From positions 1 to 64,000 of the forward strand of contig NZ_FOCV01000018.1 in assembly GCF_900110205.1 (NCBI RefSeq): a stretch of 64,000 nucleotides of DNA. Reading direction: 5' to 3'. The translations under genes were made by a program, and so were the position numbers. The notes under the pieces were generated by a model. That model had not been told where the DNA came from. It worked only from the letters and a program-made list of their open reading frames with translations, and searched no databases. The stretch is from Rhizobium tibeticum. GTDB taxonomy: Bacteria; Pseudomonadota; Alphaproteobacteria; Rhizobiales; Rhizobiaceae. Of this stretch, positions 47,376 through 58,312 are shown one piece after another (the stretch's first letter is position 1; each line of letters begins with the position of its first letter).

Positions 47376-47412
47376 GATGGTGCCCTCGAATGCTTAAAGA
47401 TCGCAGAATGGG

Positions 47413-48255
47413 TCAGCGATCCGCCAGGAAGGTCTGCTTCTGCGTCCCCAGACCTTCGATACCGAGCTCCACCAGGTCGCCAGCCTTGAGGAAACGCGGT
47501 GGCTTCATGCCCATTCCAACCCCCGGGGGTGTACCGGTCGAAATCACGTCGCCCGGATGCAGCGACATGAACTGGCTGAGATAGGACACAATAAAGGCGA
47601 CGCCATAGACCATCGTCTTCGATGAGCCATTCTGCATGGTTTCGCCGTTCACCTTCAACCACATGCCGAGGTTTTGCGGGTCGGCTATTTCGTCCTTGGT
47701 GACCAGCCAGGGGCCAATCGGACCGAACGTGTCGCAAGACTTGCCCTTTGTCCACTGGCCCGCGCGCTCGGTCTGGAAGGCGCGCTCCGAGACGTCGTGG
47801 GAAACACAATAGCCGGCAACATAATCGAGCGCATCGGCTTCGCTGACATACTTCGCCGTCTTGCCGATGACGACGCCGAGTTCCACTTCCCAATCCGTCT
47901 TTTCGGAACCGCGCGGGATCAGCACATTGTCGTTCGGCCCAGCAATTGCGGAGGTCGCCTTCATGAAAATGACAGGCTCCGGCGGGACGGTCGCGCCGGT
48001 TTCAGCAGCGTGATCGGAGAAATTGAGGCCGATGCAGATGAACTTTCCGGTGCCTGCAACGCAGGCGCCAATCCGGCCGGACGCGACTTCCGGCAGGCTC
48101 CTCGGATCGAGAGCCTTGAGTTTCGACAGGCCTTCGGGCGAAATCGCGTCACCGCCAATGTCCGAGACGTGCGCCGAAAGATCGCGGATCTTGCCATCGG
48201 AATCGAGCAAGGCTGGCTTCTCGTGACCAAGCTCTCCAACACGCATAAGCTTCAT
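47413..48255 (-). CDS. Fumarylacetoacetate hydrolase-family protein
   Basis: 280 residues. The metal site is given by DWEVELGVVIG and the substrate loop by TGTPPGVGMG; FICIGLNFSDHAAE opens the catalytic domain. These match the single-domain FAH family, which includes ureidoglycolate lyase-like and acylpyruvate hydrolase enzymes. The exact substrate cannot be told; no catabolic cluster surrounds it. Confidence 0.88.
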   Translation of the reverse strand: MKLMRVGELGHEKPALLDSDGKIRDLSAHVSDIGGDAISPEGLSKLKALDPRSLPEVASGRIGACVAGTGKFICIGLNFSDHAAETGATVPPEPVIFMKATSAIAGPNDNVLIPRGSEKTDWEVELGVVIGKTAKYVSEADALDYVAGYCVSHDVSERAFQTERAGQWTKGKSCDTFGPIGPWLVTKDEIADPQNLGMWLKVNGETMQNGSSKTMVYGVAFIVSYLSQFMSLHPGDVISTGTPPGVGMGMKPPRFLKAGDLVELGIEGLGTQKQTFLADR

Positions 48256-48350
48256 AATATTTCCTCCTCAGCAAGATCGACGTTTTGATCACCTATGAAC
48301 GAGATATTCACCGGTGTCATTATGGCTTTTTGCCGAAGCGGTACGCTGCT

Positions 48351-49304
48351 TCAGAAAATTTCCGCCAGATTAGGCCCCGCGGGCACGATCCTCGACGGGT
48401 TCAGGCGTTCGATCGAGTAATAGCCGCGCTTGATATGATCAAAATTGACCGTTTCGGCGACACCCGGCCAGTCGAGCATCCGTCGGCAAAACTGGCGAAG
48501 ATTGGCGTAATCGGAAAGACGTCTCAGATTGCATTTGAATAGGCCGTGATAAGCGGTATCGAAGCGCACCAGCGTCACAAATAGGCGAATGTCGCCTTCG
48601 GTCGGATGGTCGGCGAACAGCAAGGGCTGCTCGCCAAGCTCTTTCTCCACCCAATCGAGGCACTCGAACACGGCGGCGAAAGCTTCCTCATAGGCAAGCT
48701 GCGTGGTGGCAAAGCCTGCGCGATAGACGCCATTGTTGAGGCTCGGATAGATACGCTCGTTGAAGGCATCAATCTCAGTGCGGCGAGCGGCGGGGTAGAG
48801 GTCGATCGGATTGCGAGCAAGATCGCCGAAACCTTCGTTCATCATCCGCAGGATGTCAGCCGACTCGTTGTTGACGATCGTCTGCAACTGCTTGTCCCAG
48901 AGCACAGGCACCGTCGCGCGGCCGGTAAAATCGGGCGCAACGCTGGTATAGATCTCGTGCATATGGGTTGCGCCCTGAATATGATCTTGCGTAGCGCCCG
49001 GATAGTCGCCGAACCGCCAGCCCTGTTTCGTCAACACCGGCTCGACGACAGAAACCGAGATGGCCGATTCGAGCCCCTTCAACTTTCTGCCGATCAATGT
49101 TCGCGACGCCCAAGGGCAGATATAGGCCACATAGAGATGATAGCGTCCCACCTCGGCCTTGAACCCACGCCCTCCCGTCGGCCCTGCAGCGCCATCCGGG
49201 GTTACCCAATTGCGGAAGCTGGACGTCTGGCGGACAAAGCCGCCCTTCTCGTCCACGCCCTGTACCGGCTGCCAATCTTCCGTCCACTTACCGCTTACGA
49301 GCAA
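48351..49304 (-). CDS. Glutathionyl-hydroquinone reductase-like glutathione S-transferase
   Basis: 317 residues (xi/omega-type, YqjG/ECM4-like). Active-site CPWA (Cys63, YICPWASRT), then VPVLWD, and NNESADILRMMN; the C-terminal all-helical domain holds LFVTLVRFD. Such enzymes reduce glutathionyl-hydroquinones. TTG 49304 is chosen because AGAGGAA lies 8 bp ahead and the protein then begins LLVSGKW, as in relatives; a TTG at 49337 would add 11 residues. Confidence 0.91.
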   Translation of the reverse strand: MLVSGKWTEDWQPVQGVDEKGGFVRQTSSFRNWVTPDGAAGPTGGRGFKAEVGRYHLYVAYICPWASRTLIGRKLKGLESAISVSVVEPVLTKQGWRFGDYPGATQDHIQGATHMHEIYTSVAPDFTGRATVPVLWDKQLQTIVNNESADILRMMNEGFGDLARNPIDLYPAARRTEIDAFNERIYPSLNNGVYRAGFATTQLAYEEAFAAVFECLDWVEKELGEQPLLFADHPTEGDIRLFVTLVRFDTAYHGLFKCNLRRLSDYANLRQFCRRMLDWPGVAETVNFDHIKRGYYSIERLNPSRIVPAGPNLAEIF

Positions 49305-49462
49305 GACGCTTTTCCTCTGATTGTGATATCGGCACAACCTAGCGTGCCTTTGCGCGCGTGGGAGGCCACTATTGTTGAAACAGAGTGTACACCGTCTGGC
49401 GAAGCGAAGGTTGCTTGCCAGTCCATCGGACGGAGCCTAAGACAGGCGAGATGGAGTTCGAT

Positions 49463-49747
49463 ATGCCTGTTTCAACTTCTACCGTCGCCACCGCACACGC
49501 CAGCAAGTATCTTCATCAACTCTGCAAACACTGGAGCCATAGGTTTGCCGTGGAATTCACCGCAGGGATTGGCCGCGTACCCTCCAGCGACACCGCCGAG
49601 CCGACGTTTGCTGCCGATCCCGGTGCACTCCACCTGACGCTGTCGGCAGCCGACCCGTCACAGCTTGAGCGATATGACACTGTCGTCGCCGATCAGCTGA
49701 AGCGATTCCATTTCCGCGAAGAGCTCGACATTACTTGGAATGCCTGA
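49463..49747 (+). CDS. DUF2218 small protein
   Basis: 94 residues recognised as DUF2218 (ASKYLHQLCKHWSHRF, then DPSQLERYDTVVADQLKRF). No signal peptide. GGAG stands 8 bp before the ATG at 49463; an ATG 12 bp earlier is possible. Function is unknown. It may be co-transcribed with the nitroreductase 21 bp downstream. Confidence 0.83.
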   Translation: MPVSTSTVATAHASKYLHQLCKHWSHRFAVEFTAGIGRVPSSDTAEPTFAADPGALHLTLSAADPSQLERYDTVVADQLKRFHFREELDITWNA

Positions 49748-49768
49748 CAAACCGCACTCGGAAAAGCC

Positions 49769-50362
49769 ATGACAAAGAGCAACAGCCGCGAATCCCAGTA
49801 TCCGATCAATCCGTTGTTCCTGGAGCGGTGGTCGCCGCGTGCCTTTACCGGCGAAGAGATCGATGAATCGGATCTCCTGACAATTCTGGACGCCGCGCAT
49901 TGGGCACCATCGTCTGCTAACCAGCAGCCGTGGCGTTTCATCTATACGCTCAAGGGCTCTGAGGACTGGGACAAGTTCGTCGATCTGCTGGTCGAATCCA
50001 ATCAGGAATGGGCGAAGAACGCTTCGGCACTGATCTACGTTGTCTCAAGGGGTTTCAACGGCGATTTCTCAGAAGGAAGGACGAGCTACACGCATTCCTT
50101 CGACGCGGGCACCGCTTGGGGCTATCTCGCGCTTCAGGCTCGGCTTTCGGGTTTCTACGCCCACGGCATGGGTGGCATCAAGCACGGCGAGATCCAGCAA
50201 ACCTTTTCCATTCCCGAAGGCTACCGGGTCGAAGCGGGCGTGGCGCTGGGGCGCCTCGCAGACAAGAGCACGCTTTCGGAGCGGAACCAAGAACGGGAAG
50301 TTCCGAGCCACCGCAAGCCTCTGTCAGAGGTCGCCTTTCGAGGCAAGTTTATCGTGAACTAG
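49769..50362 (+). CDS. Nitroreductase-family flavoprotein
   Basis: 197 residues with the FMN nitroreductase pattern: RWSPRAF, ILDAAHWAPSSANQQPWRF, AGTAWGYLALQAR, and GVALGRLAD. Shorter than E. coli NfsB by about 20 residues. A probable NAD(P)H-dependent FMN reductase for quinones or nitro compounds; substrate unknown. Confidence 0.92.
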   Translation: MTKSNSRESQYPINPLFLERWSPRAFTGEEIDESDLLTILDAAHWAPSSANQQPWRFIYTLKGSEDWDKFVDLLVESNQEWAKNASALIYVVSRGFNGDFSEGRTSYTHSFDAGTAWGYLALQARLSGFYAHGMGGIKHGEIQQTFSIPEGYRVEAGVALGRLADKSTLSERNQEREVPSHRKPLSEVAFRGKFIVN

Positions 50363-50376
50363 TCTCTATGAGCAAA

Positions 50377-50398
50377 GCCCCGCGTCGAAGCGCGGGGC
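50377..50398. terminator. Hairpin between nitroreductase and gyrB
   Basis: Arms GCCCCGCG (50377-50384) and CGCGGGGC (50391-50398). It lies between convergent stops. The flanking T-run is weak on either strand, so the termination strength is uncertain. Confidence 0.6.
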
Positions 50399-50427
50399 CT
50401 TGGATACAAAATCTCGTGTCCTGCACC

Positions 50428-52863
<2,436 letters not shown>

Positions 52864-52997
52864 ACTTTTCGAGAATTTCCCTGTTGTCGGGGCTGAAGCG
52901 AGACTTGCGAATCACCGGCCTTTTACATGCCAGAATATAGGGTTTTTGGTCAGAGTTCCCAATGCCGGCGCGCTCAAACTCGCCATAAATCAGGGGA

Positions 52998-53375
52998 TTA
53001 TGACCGTTTTCCGTCCGCTTTTCTGCCGATTTCTATAATGCTCGTCAGTTCGCCAAGCGTCGCACGATCAAGATCACCAATGCGACCCGCCAGAAGGTTC
53101 GCAAATGCGGTATGTTCGGCCGATAAACCCGACGTATCGACGACCACGCGGGGGTCCGAAGAACGGGCCAAAAGGAAGAGTTCCTCTGCTTCATCCCAGA
53201 TGATGTTGAAGTAGCCGGCGATCCGCTGGAGCAGATCGAAGGTCGGCAAGCCGCGCCGTCCATGTTCGAGTGCCGATAGGTAGGCCGGGGAGACATTGAG
53301 AGCCGCGGCCATCTGCTTCTGCGAGACGCCCTTGCGCTCGCGCAGCTTGCGAACTGCCTCGCCGAACGGCGTCAC
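52998..53375 (-). CDS. XRE-family transcriptional regulator
   Basis: 125 residues. A Cro/C1-type helix-turn-helix at about 8-62 (GVSQKQMAAALNVSPAYLSALEHGRRGLP), followed by a hydrophobic helix (LLQRIAGYFNIIWDEAEELFLLAR) and a C-terminal dimerisation-like tail. Target unknown. Its start overlaps the smr stop by 4 bp, so it belongs to the timA-mltA-smr-xre unit. Confidence 0.9.
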   Translation of the reverse strand: MTPFGEAVRKLRERKGVSQKQMAAALNVSPAYLSALEHGRRGLPTFDLLQRIAGYFNIIWDEAEELFLLARSSDPRVVVDTSGLSAEHTAFANLLAGRIGDLDRATLGELTSIIEIGRKADGKRS

Positions 53376-53935
53376 GACCGCTCTCCATGGCGACGCGACA
53401 GCCTGATGTAGAGGGCGCCCTCGCCCCCGTGATGGTGGGCTGCCGTTTCATAGGACGAGATGAAATACCGGAACTCGGGCTTCGAAAACCACATCGGGAC
53501 GGCGCGCTTCAGGGCGCCTTCGCTGCCAAGCGAACTGCCCTTGCCGGTAATCACAAGGACATGCCTCATTCCCCGCTCATGGGCTCGCACCAGAAACTCG
53601 AGAAGCAATATGTGAGCTTCGCTCTGGACCAGCCCATGCAGGTCGATACGGGCCTCCAGTGGCAGGCGGCCCTTGGCGATCTTACGCTTGACCGGCCTTT
53701 CGAGCGGGTGATGAACACCGGATCGTGTCTTGGGAGACGCCGGCGTAACCGCCTCGGACCCACTTTCGGAAGGTCGTTTCGGGCTTGCTGCCGTTTGTTT
53801 CTCAACCTCTGCCTCTGTCAGAAAGGCATCGAGTTCAGCCAGCTCATCCGTCTTGCCGGGCATTGGACGCGTGCTCCGCGCCACCTTGCCCCAGAGTATC
53901 CTTTCATCCGTGTTGAGCTTCCGATCTCGTTTCAT
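53372..53935 (-). CDS. Smr/MutS2-domain protein
   Basis: 187 residues. A disordered N-terminal half (about 1-90) precedes a Smr domain with ARIDLHGLVQSEAH and VITGKGSSLGSEGALK, ending GGEGALYIRL. Smr domains are small nucleases that cut branched DNA or, as in SmrB, mRNA on collided ribosomes. The start overlaps the mltA stop by one base. Confidence 0.9.
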   Translation of the reverse strand: MKRDRKLNTDERILWGKVARSTRPMPGKTDELAELDAFLTEAEVEKQTAASPKRPSESGSEAVTPASPKTRSGVHHPLERPVKRKIAKGRLPLEARIDLHGLVQSEAHILLLEFLVRAHERGMRHVLVITGKGSSLGSEGALKRAVPMWFSKPEFRYFISSYETAAHHHGGEGALYIRLSRRHGERS

Positions 53936-55053
53936 CAGGCGAACCTCGCCGCGGCAGCGTTGGGAAGCAGGATAGCAAAGTCGGCGTCATGGCGAACCGT
54001 TCCGGCAAGCTCTCCCGCCTGATCGCCGGATCCGGTGAAGATATCACCCCTCGCCGGACCAACGATGGCAGAGCCGGTATCGAGAGCAAGCATCAGCCGC
54101 GCGAACGGCTTGCCATCATCGAGATGGACAAGATTTTCGGAGCGAATGAAAAACGGGAAGCCAAACGTGTGAATGAGCCGATCGATGGCAAGCGAACGTC
54201 CAGGGATCAATGGCACTTTTGCCGCCGCAACAGGGCCGGCGTTCAGGTCTGCTGTTGGAACCTCACGGAAGAAAATGTAGGAGCGATTGTGCCAAAGAAC
54301 GTCATCCACCTGACGTGGGTGCGCGCCCAGCCATCGCCGAATGGCCTGCATGGAAATCTCGGATCGTTCGATTTCTCCACGTTCGATGAGCAACTTGCCG
54401 ATCGCCGAGAACGGGTGCCCCGTCTTCGCTGCATAGGTAATGCGCCCGATCGTGCCGTCGAGGTAGCGCAGACGCGCGGCACCCTGAACGTGGACGAAGA
54501 AGACATCGATCTTGGACTTTGCCCACGCAATCTCCAATCCCCTTCCCGCCAGGCTTCCCTCATCGATCGAACGCCGATCTGGATATGCTTCAATCCGGCT
54601 GTCGTTCAGCCTGCCGAAGACGTAGCTATCTGGCAGAGAGGCGGGACGATTGCCCTCATCAAGATCGACTAGGTCGTCGGGACGACGGTAAAATGGAAAG
54701 CGATATTCAGCGTCCGCCACGGCCGAAACCATAACTTCAGGCTCGTAGAAACCGGTAACGAAACCCGGATTGCCATCCGTGCGGCGAATTCTGAAAGGTC
54801 GACAGTGGGACTGGAAGAAGGCTCGGGCATCGGCAGCAGACGACAAGTTCTCGCGCCGCGCTGCTTCGAGCAGCGGCAGCAGATCCTGCGCCGTCAGTCC
54901 GAGTGAGCCGGTCCGATACGGCTTGATCTCAATAATCTGCCGCCGGCATGCCTCCATCGCTTCAAAAAGGCCGGAGGGATCGTCATCCTTCCAGCCTTCC
55001 AGATCATCGAAGCTTATCGCTTGGAGGGCAAAGCCCAGGGTGTCTTCACTCAT
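53935..55053 (-). CDS. mltA: Murein transglycosylase A, MltA family, without an evident signal peptide
   Basis: 372 residues. The N-terminal MltA barrel region includes NPGFVTGFYEPEV and the C-terminal 3D domain carries the three Asp in LALDTGSAIVG, RGDIFTG and VRHDADF. It would release 1,6-anhydro muropeptides. The chosen ATG 55053 gives MSEDTLGFALQ, with no lipobox or Sec signal; an upstream extension to 55161 (overlapping timA) shows no good signal either. The 8-bp overlap with timA supports the start. Confidence 0.85.
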   Translation of the reverse strand: MSEDTLGFALQAISFDDLEGWKDDDPSGLFEAMEACRRQIIEIKPYRTGSLGLTAQDLLPLLEAARRENLSSAADARAFFQSHCRPFRIRRTDGNPGFVTGFYEPEVMVSAVADAEYRFPFYRRPDDLVDLDEGNRPASLPDSYVFGRLNDSRIEAYPDRRSIDEGSLAGRGLEIAWAKSKIDVFFVHVQGAARLRYLDGTIGRITYAAKTGHPFSAIGKLLIERGEIERSEISMQAIRRWLGAHPRQVDDVLWHNRSYIFFREVPTADLNAGPVAAAKVPLIPGRSLAIDRLIHTFGFPFFIRSENLVHLDDGKPFARLMLALDTGSAIVGPARGDIFTGSGDQAGELAGTVRHDADFAILLPNAAAARFA

Positions 55054-55750
55054 GTTCCGATTCAGTGGCCACGAGTTTCCAGTTGGGATCGCGGGAACGG
55101 GTATCACGCGCAAAGGTCCAGAGATCATTGACCTCAGCGACATTCTCCGCATCGCCGTCAATCAGCTTGTCAGCCTTGTCGTAGGTGGCTGAAATCAGCT
55201 GACTGACGATACGGACCGTGATCTGGACTTCCGTGGCTTTGATCTCGGCGCTGGTGATCTCAGTCTTGTCGATACCGACAAAGGTCGATTTCACCGTCTC
55301 ACCCTTCGATTCGCGGTCGGTGATGGCAGCGTCGAAGCCGTCATAGACCTCGCGCGACAGGAGATTCTTCAGTGTCTTACGATCACCATCCGCAAACGCC
55401 ATGACGATCATTTCATAAGCCATTCGGGCGCCGTTCACGAATTCCTTCGGATCGAACGAGGCGTCGGCCTTGTTGATTTCGCGGAGCGATTCGTTGAGCG
55501 CCGTGCCGGCTGGAGCGAATGCATCGATTGCGGCGAAACGGTCGTCTTCTTCGCTCGACGCGTCGCGACGCGGCAAGGTTACCACTTTCCCAGCGTCCGG
55601 AGACTCAGGCCCCGCAGCGTCACGCGGCGTATAGAGATCGCGCGGGGGCTTCTCATTTCCCGTACGGCGACCGAGGACGCTGCGCAGCTGCAGAAAAATC
55701 AGCACCGCCGCCACAAGAAAAAACAATGTGATGAAGTCGTTCGAACCCAT
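55046..55750 (-). CDS. Tim44/TimA-domain membrane protein
   Basis: 234 residues. N-terminal membrane anchor (ITLFFLVAAVLIFLQLRSVLG, about 6-26), a polar linker, then a Tim44-like domain (about 95-234: FVNGARMAYEMIVMAF, LLSREVYDGF). The family is the bacterial relative of the mitochondrial Tim44 import factor; its function here is unclear. First of a four-gene minus-strand unit, divergent from fxsA. Confidence 0.88.
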   Translation of the reverse strand: MGSNDFITLFFLVAAVLIFLQLRSVLGRRTGNEKPPRDLYTPRDAAGPESPDAGKVVTLPRRDASSEEDDRFAAIDAFAPAGTALNESLREINKADASFDPKEFVNGARMAYEMIVMAFADGDRKTLKNLLSREVYDGFDAAITDRESKGETVKSTFVGIDKTEITSAEIKATEVQITVRIVSQLISATYDKADKLIDGDAENVAEVNDLWTFARDTRSRDPNWKLVATESEHE

Positions 55751-55875
55751 ATCCTGCCGCAGCCGCTGTTAACATCTCTGATTTGTACTCCCATATAGTC
55801 CGCCTATACAGATGATTCAAATGGGGTCGGCAACGCGACCCTCCAACGGAGTCCGGCTCAGGTCGGAATAAGACG

Positions 55876-56364
55876 ATGCCCTTGAAGATCCTGCCTGGTT
55901 TCCTGCTGCTGCTTCCACTCGCCGAGATTGCCGGTTTCGTGCTTGTCGGTAAGGCGATCGGACTTTGGCCGACGCTGGCGCTTGTCATCCTGAGTTTTAT
56001 GGTCGGCATGGCCCTGCTCAAGCGCCAAGGCATCGGGATCCTCCGCCGCATGTCGGCAGAAGGGCGCCATGGTACGGTGCCGGGGCGCGAACTGCTTCGT
56101 CCGGCCATGTTCGTGATCGCCTCATTGTTGCTGATCGTTCCGGGCTTCATCACCGACATCATGGCACTCCTGATCTTCATTCCCGCTGTTCGCGATCTCG
56201 CCTGGAAATATGTCAGCCGGCGTTTCGTCGTTGTGGGATCGACAAGCGGCTTCAACGCGTCAGGGCGCACCAAGGACTCCGAGATCGTGGACCTTGATGA
56301 CGAGGATTATCGACGTGAACCCAATGGCAATTCGCCGTGGTCGGGGAAGCATCTTAGCGACTGA
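55876..56364 (+). CDS. fxsA: FxsA-family membrane protein
   Basis: 162 residues with three hydrophobic segments (about 5-25, 30-50, 75-105) and the LPLAEIAGFVLVG and VGMALLKRQG blocks of FxsA, known from E. coli for suppressing F-exclusion of phage T7. Its native role is unknown. Followed by secB after 93 bp. Confidence 0.9.
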   Translation: MPLKILPGFLLLLPLAEIAGFVLVGKAIGLWPTLALVILSFMVGMALLKRQGIGILRRMSAEGRHGTVPGRELLRPAMFVIASLLLIVPGFITDIMALLIFIPAVRDLAWKYVSRRFVVVGSTSGFNASGRTKDSEIVDLDDEDYRREPNGNSPWSGKHLSD

Positions 56365-56457
56365 CACAACGCGCAAGCGGGCCAATTGGCTCAGGGTTGT
56401 AACACCATGCTCGAAATGATAGATGCGGCACCATCCAATGCCTTCGAGGAAAAGCCA

Positions 56458-56940
56458 ATGGCCGACGAAAACAGCAATAACGGTGCGACGAGCCCGAGCC
56501 TTACCATCCTTGCCCAATACACCAAGGACCTCTCCTTCGAAAATCCGGGCGCTCCGCGTTCGCTGCAGGCGCGTGACAAGGCTCCGGCCATCAATATCAA
56601 TGTCAACGTCAACGCCAATCCGCTCTCCGATACGGATTTCGACGTCGTCCTGTCTCTGAATGCCGAAGCCAAGGATGGCGACAAGACGGTATTCCATACC
56701 GAACTCGTCTATGGCGGCGTTTTCCGCATTGCCGGTTTCCCGCAGGAGCACATGCTGCCGGTACTCTTCATCGAGTGCCCGCGCATGCTGTTCCCGTTCG
56801 CACGTCAGATCATTGCCGACGTCACGCGCAACGGCGGCTTCCCGCCGCTGATGATCGACCCGATCGATTTCTCTCAGATGTTTGCGCAGCGGGTTGCCGA
56901 AGAACAGGCGCGTGCCAAGGTACAGGCGACCACGAACTGA
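56458..56940 (+). CDS. secB: Protein-export chaperone SecB
   Basis: 160 residues. LTILAQYTKDLSFENPGAP is the signature; VLFIECPRMLFPFARQIIADVTRNGGFPPL the core. It keeps preproteins unfolded for SecA. GAGGAAAAG precedes ATG 56458. An earlier in-frame ATG at 56386 gives a non-conserved extension. Confidence 0.96.
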   Translation: MADENSNNGATSPSLTILAQYTKDLSFENPGAPRSLQARDKAPAININVNVNANPLSDTDFDVVLSLNAEAKDGDKTVFHTELVYGGVFRIAGFPQEHMLPVLFIECPRMLFPFARQIIADVTRNGGFPPLMIDPIDFSQMFAQRVAEEQARAKVQATTN

Positions 56941-56973
56941 CAGTTCGCACATAACGCACTGAAACGAAATGAG

Positions 56974-57005
56974 ATGCCCGGGCGTGACCCGGGCATTTTA
57001 GTTTG
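56974..57005. terminator. Intrinsic terminator between secB and dnaQ
   Basis: Arms ATGCCCGGG (56974-56982) and CCCGGGCAT (56988-56996), followed by TTTTAGTTT on the plus strand. It overlaps the dnaQ stop region (56998), so it may also shape the 3' end of that transcript. Confidence 0.88.
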
Positions 57006-57708
57006 CAAGATCGTATTTTCCCCAAACACCCTTCGCGCCGAGTTTGGCGATGAGTGCGTCATGGGCTTGCTGCTCGGTTTCGCTGAGACGTGACGCAAGT
57101 GGGCGTGGCCGTTCGAGCGTGCCGGTGTTGATTTCTTCGACTAGTATTTCCTGACCGGCCAAGTTGCTCGCGGCATTTCCAAGCCCAAGTGCAGCCTGGC
57201 GGCCGCCGATCATCTCGATGTAAACATCGGCAAGCAGTTCGGAGTCGAGGAGCGCGCCGTGCTTCGTTCGATGCGCGTTGTCGATGCCGTAGCGGCGGCA
57301 AAGCGCATCGAGCGAGTTGGGACCCATTGGATGCTTGCGGCGCGCCATGGACAGCGTATCGAGCACCCGGTCGGGCAAGATCGGCGGTAGCTCAAGTCGA
57401 GCGAATTCAGCGTTTATGAAGCCCATATCGAATGTGGCGTTGTGCGCAATCCACCTCGCATCGCCAAAGAAATCGATAATCCGCTGCGCAACAGCAGCAA
57501 ACGAAGGCTTGTCCTTCAGAAACTCATCCGTAATCCCATGCACAGCGAGTGCATCCGGGTGTACCTTCTGGTCCCCCGGACTTATGTAGATATGGATCGT
57601 ATTGCCGGTCGGGAAATGATTGAAAAGCTCGATGCCGCCGATCTCGATAATACGGTCCACGCGGTTGTCCAAACCCGTGGTTTCCGTATCGAAGATGATT
57701 TCACGCAT
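56998..57708 (-). CDS. dnaQ: DNA polymerase III epsilon subunit
   Basis: A 236-residue 3'-5' exonuclease. The DxE motif is FDTETTGLD; ArgAHNxxFD-like AHNATFDMGF and the late HGALLDSELLADVY carry the remaining acids and His. It gives Pol III its proofreading. Its ATG overlaps the coaE stop by 8 bp. Confidence 0.96.
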   Translation of the reverse strand: MREIIFDTETTGLDNRVDRIIEIGGIELFNHFPTGNTIHIYISPGDQKVHPDALAVHGITDEFLKDKPSFAAVAQRIIDFFGDARWIAHNATFDMGFINAEFARLELPPILPDRVLDTLSMARRKHPMGPNSLDALCRRYGIDNAHRTKHGALLDSELLADVYIEMIGGRQAALGLGNAASNLAGQEILVEEINTGTLERPRPLASRLSETEQQAHDALIAKLGAKGVWGKYDLAN

Positions 57709-58312
57709 TCAGGAATTCCCCACTGGCGAGCCGCCGTCTCAAATCCGAGACAATCTCCGCGACCCGTTTTCTGGCCGTTTCGATGCTGTGTCCGCTATCG
57801 ATCACATAGTCGGCCCTTGCGCGCTTTTCCGCGTCAGGCGTCTGGCGGGCAAGAATCATGTTGAATTTTTCCACTGTCATACCCGACCGCGCAAGTACTC
57901 GCTCACGCTGTATCTGTGGATCACAGCTGACAACCACGATCACATCGACCCTGCTCTCGGCTCCGGTCTCGAACAACAGTGGGATATCGAGCAGCACCAT
58001 ATCCGTGCTGCGTTGCTGCTCGCGTTCGATGAACTCTGCCTCGCGCTTTCTGACAAGTGGGTGGACGATTGCTTCTAGACGCTTGAAACCATCCGGACTT
58101 CCGGCCAGCTGGCGGCCGAGTTCCTGACGATCGACGGCCCCGTTCTTCAGTGTGCCAGGAAAGGCAGCATCGACCAGTGGTGCGGCCTCCCCGGCATAGA
58201 GATCATGGACGACGGCATCGGAATCATTCACCGGCACTCCTGCTTCCGCGAAGAACTTTGCCATCGTTGATTTACCCATGCCAATCGAGCCGGTCAGTCC
58301 AATCCGCAACAT
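57701..58312 (-). CDS. coaE: Dephospho-CoA kinase
   Basis: 203 residues, last step of CoA synthesis. P-loop GSIGMGKS (8-15), the D-rich PVNDSDAVVHDLY, and LLDIPLLFE. Overlaps dnaQ; the start shares one base with the aroE stop (TGATG). coaA lies elsewhere in the window in the his operon. Confidence 0.96.
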   Translation of the reverse strand: MLRIGLTGSIGMGKSTMAKFFAEAGVPVNDSDAVVHDLYAGEAAPLVDAAFPGTLKNGAVDRQELGRQLAGSPDGFKRLEAIVHPLVRKREAEFIEREQQRSTDMVLLDIPLLFETGAESRVDVIVVVSCDPQIQRERVLARSGMTVEKFNMILARQTPDAEKRARADYVIDSGHSIETARKRVAEIVSDLRRRLASGEFLNA

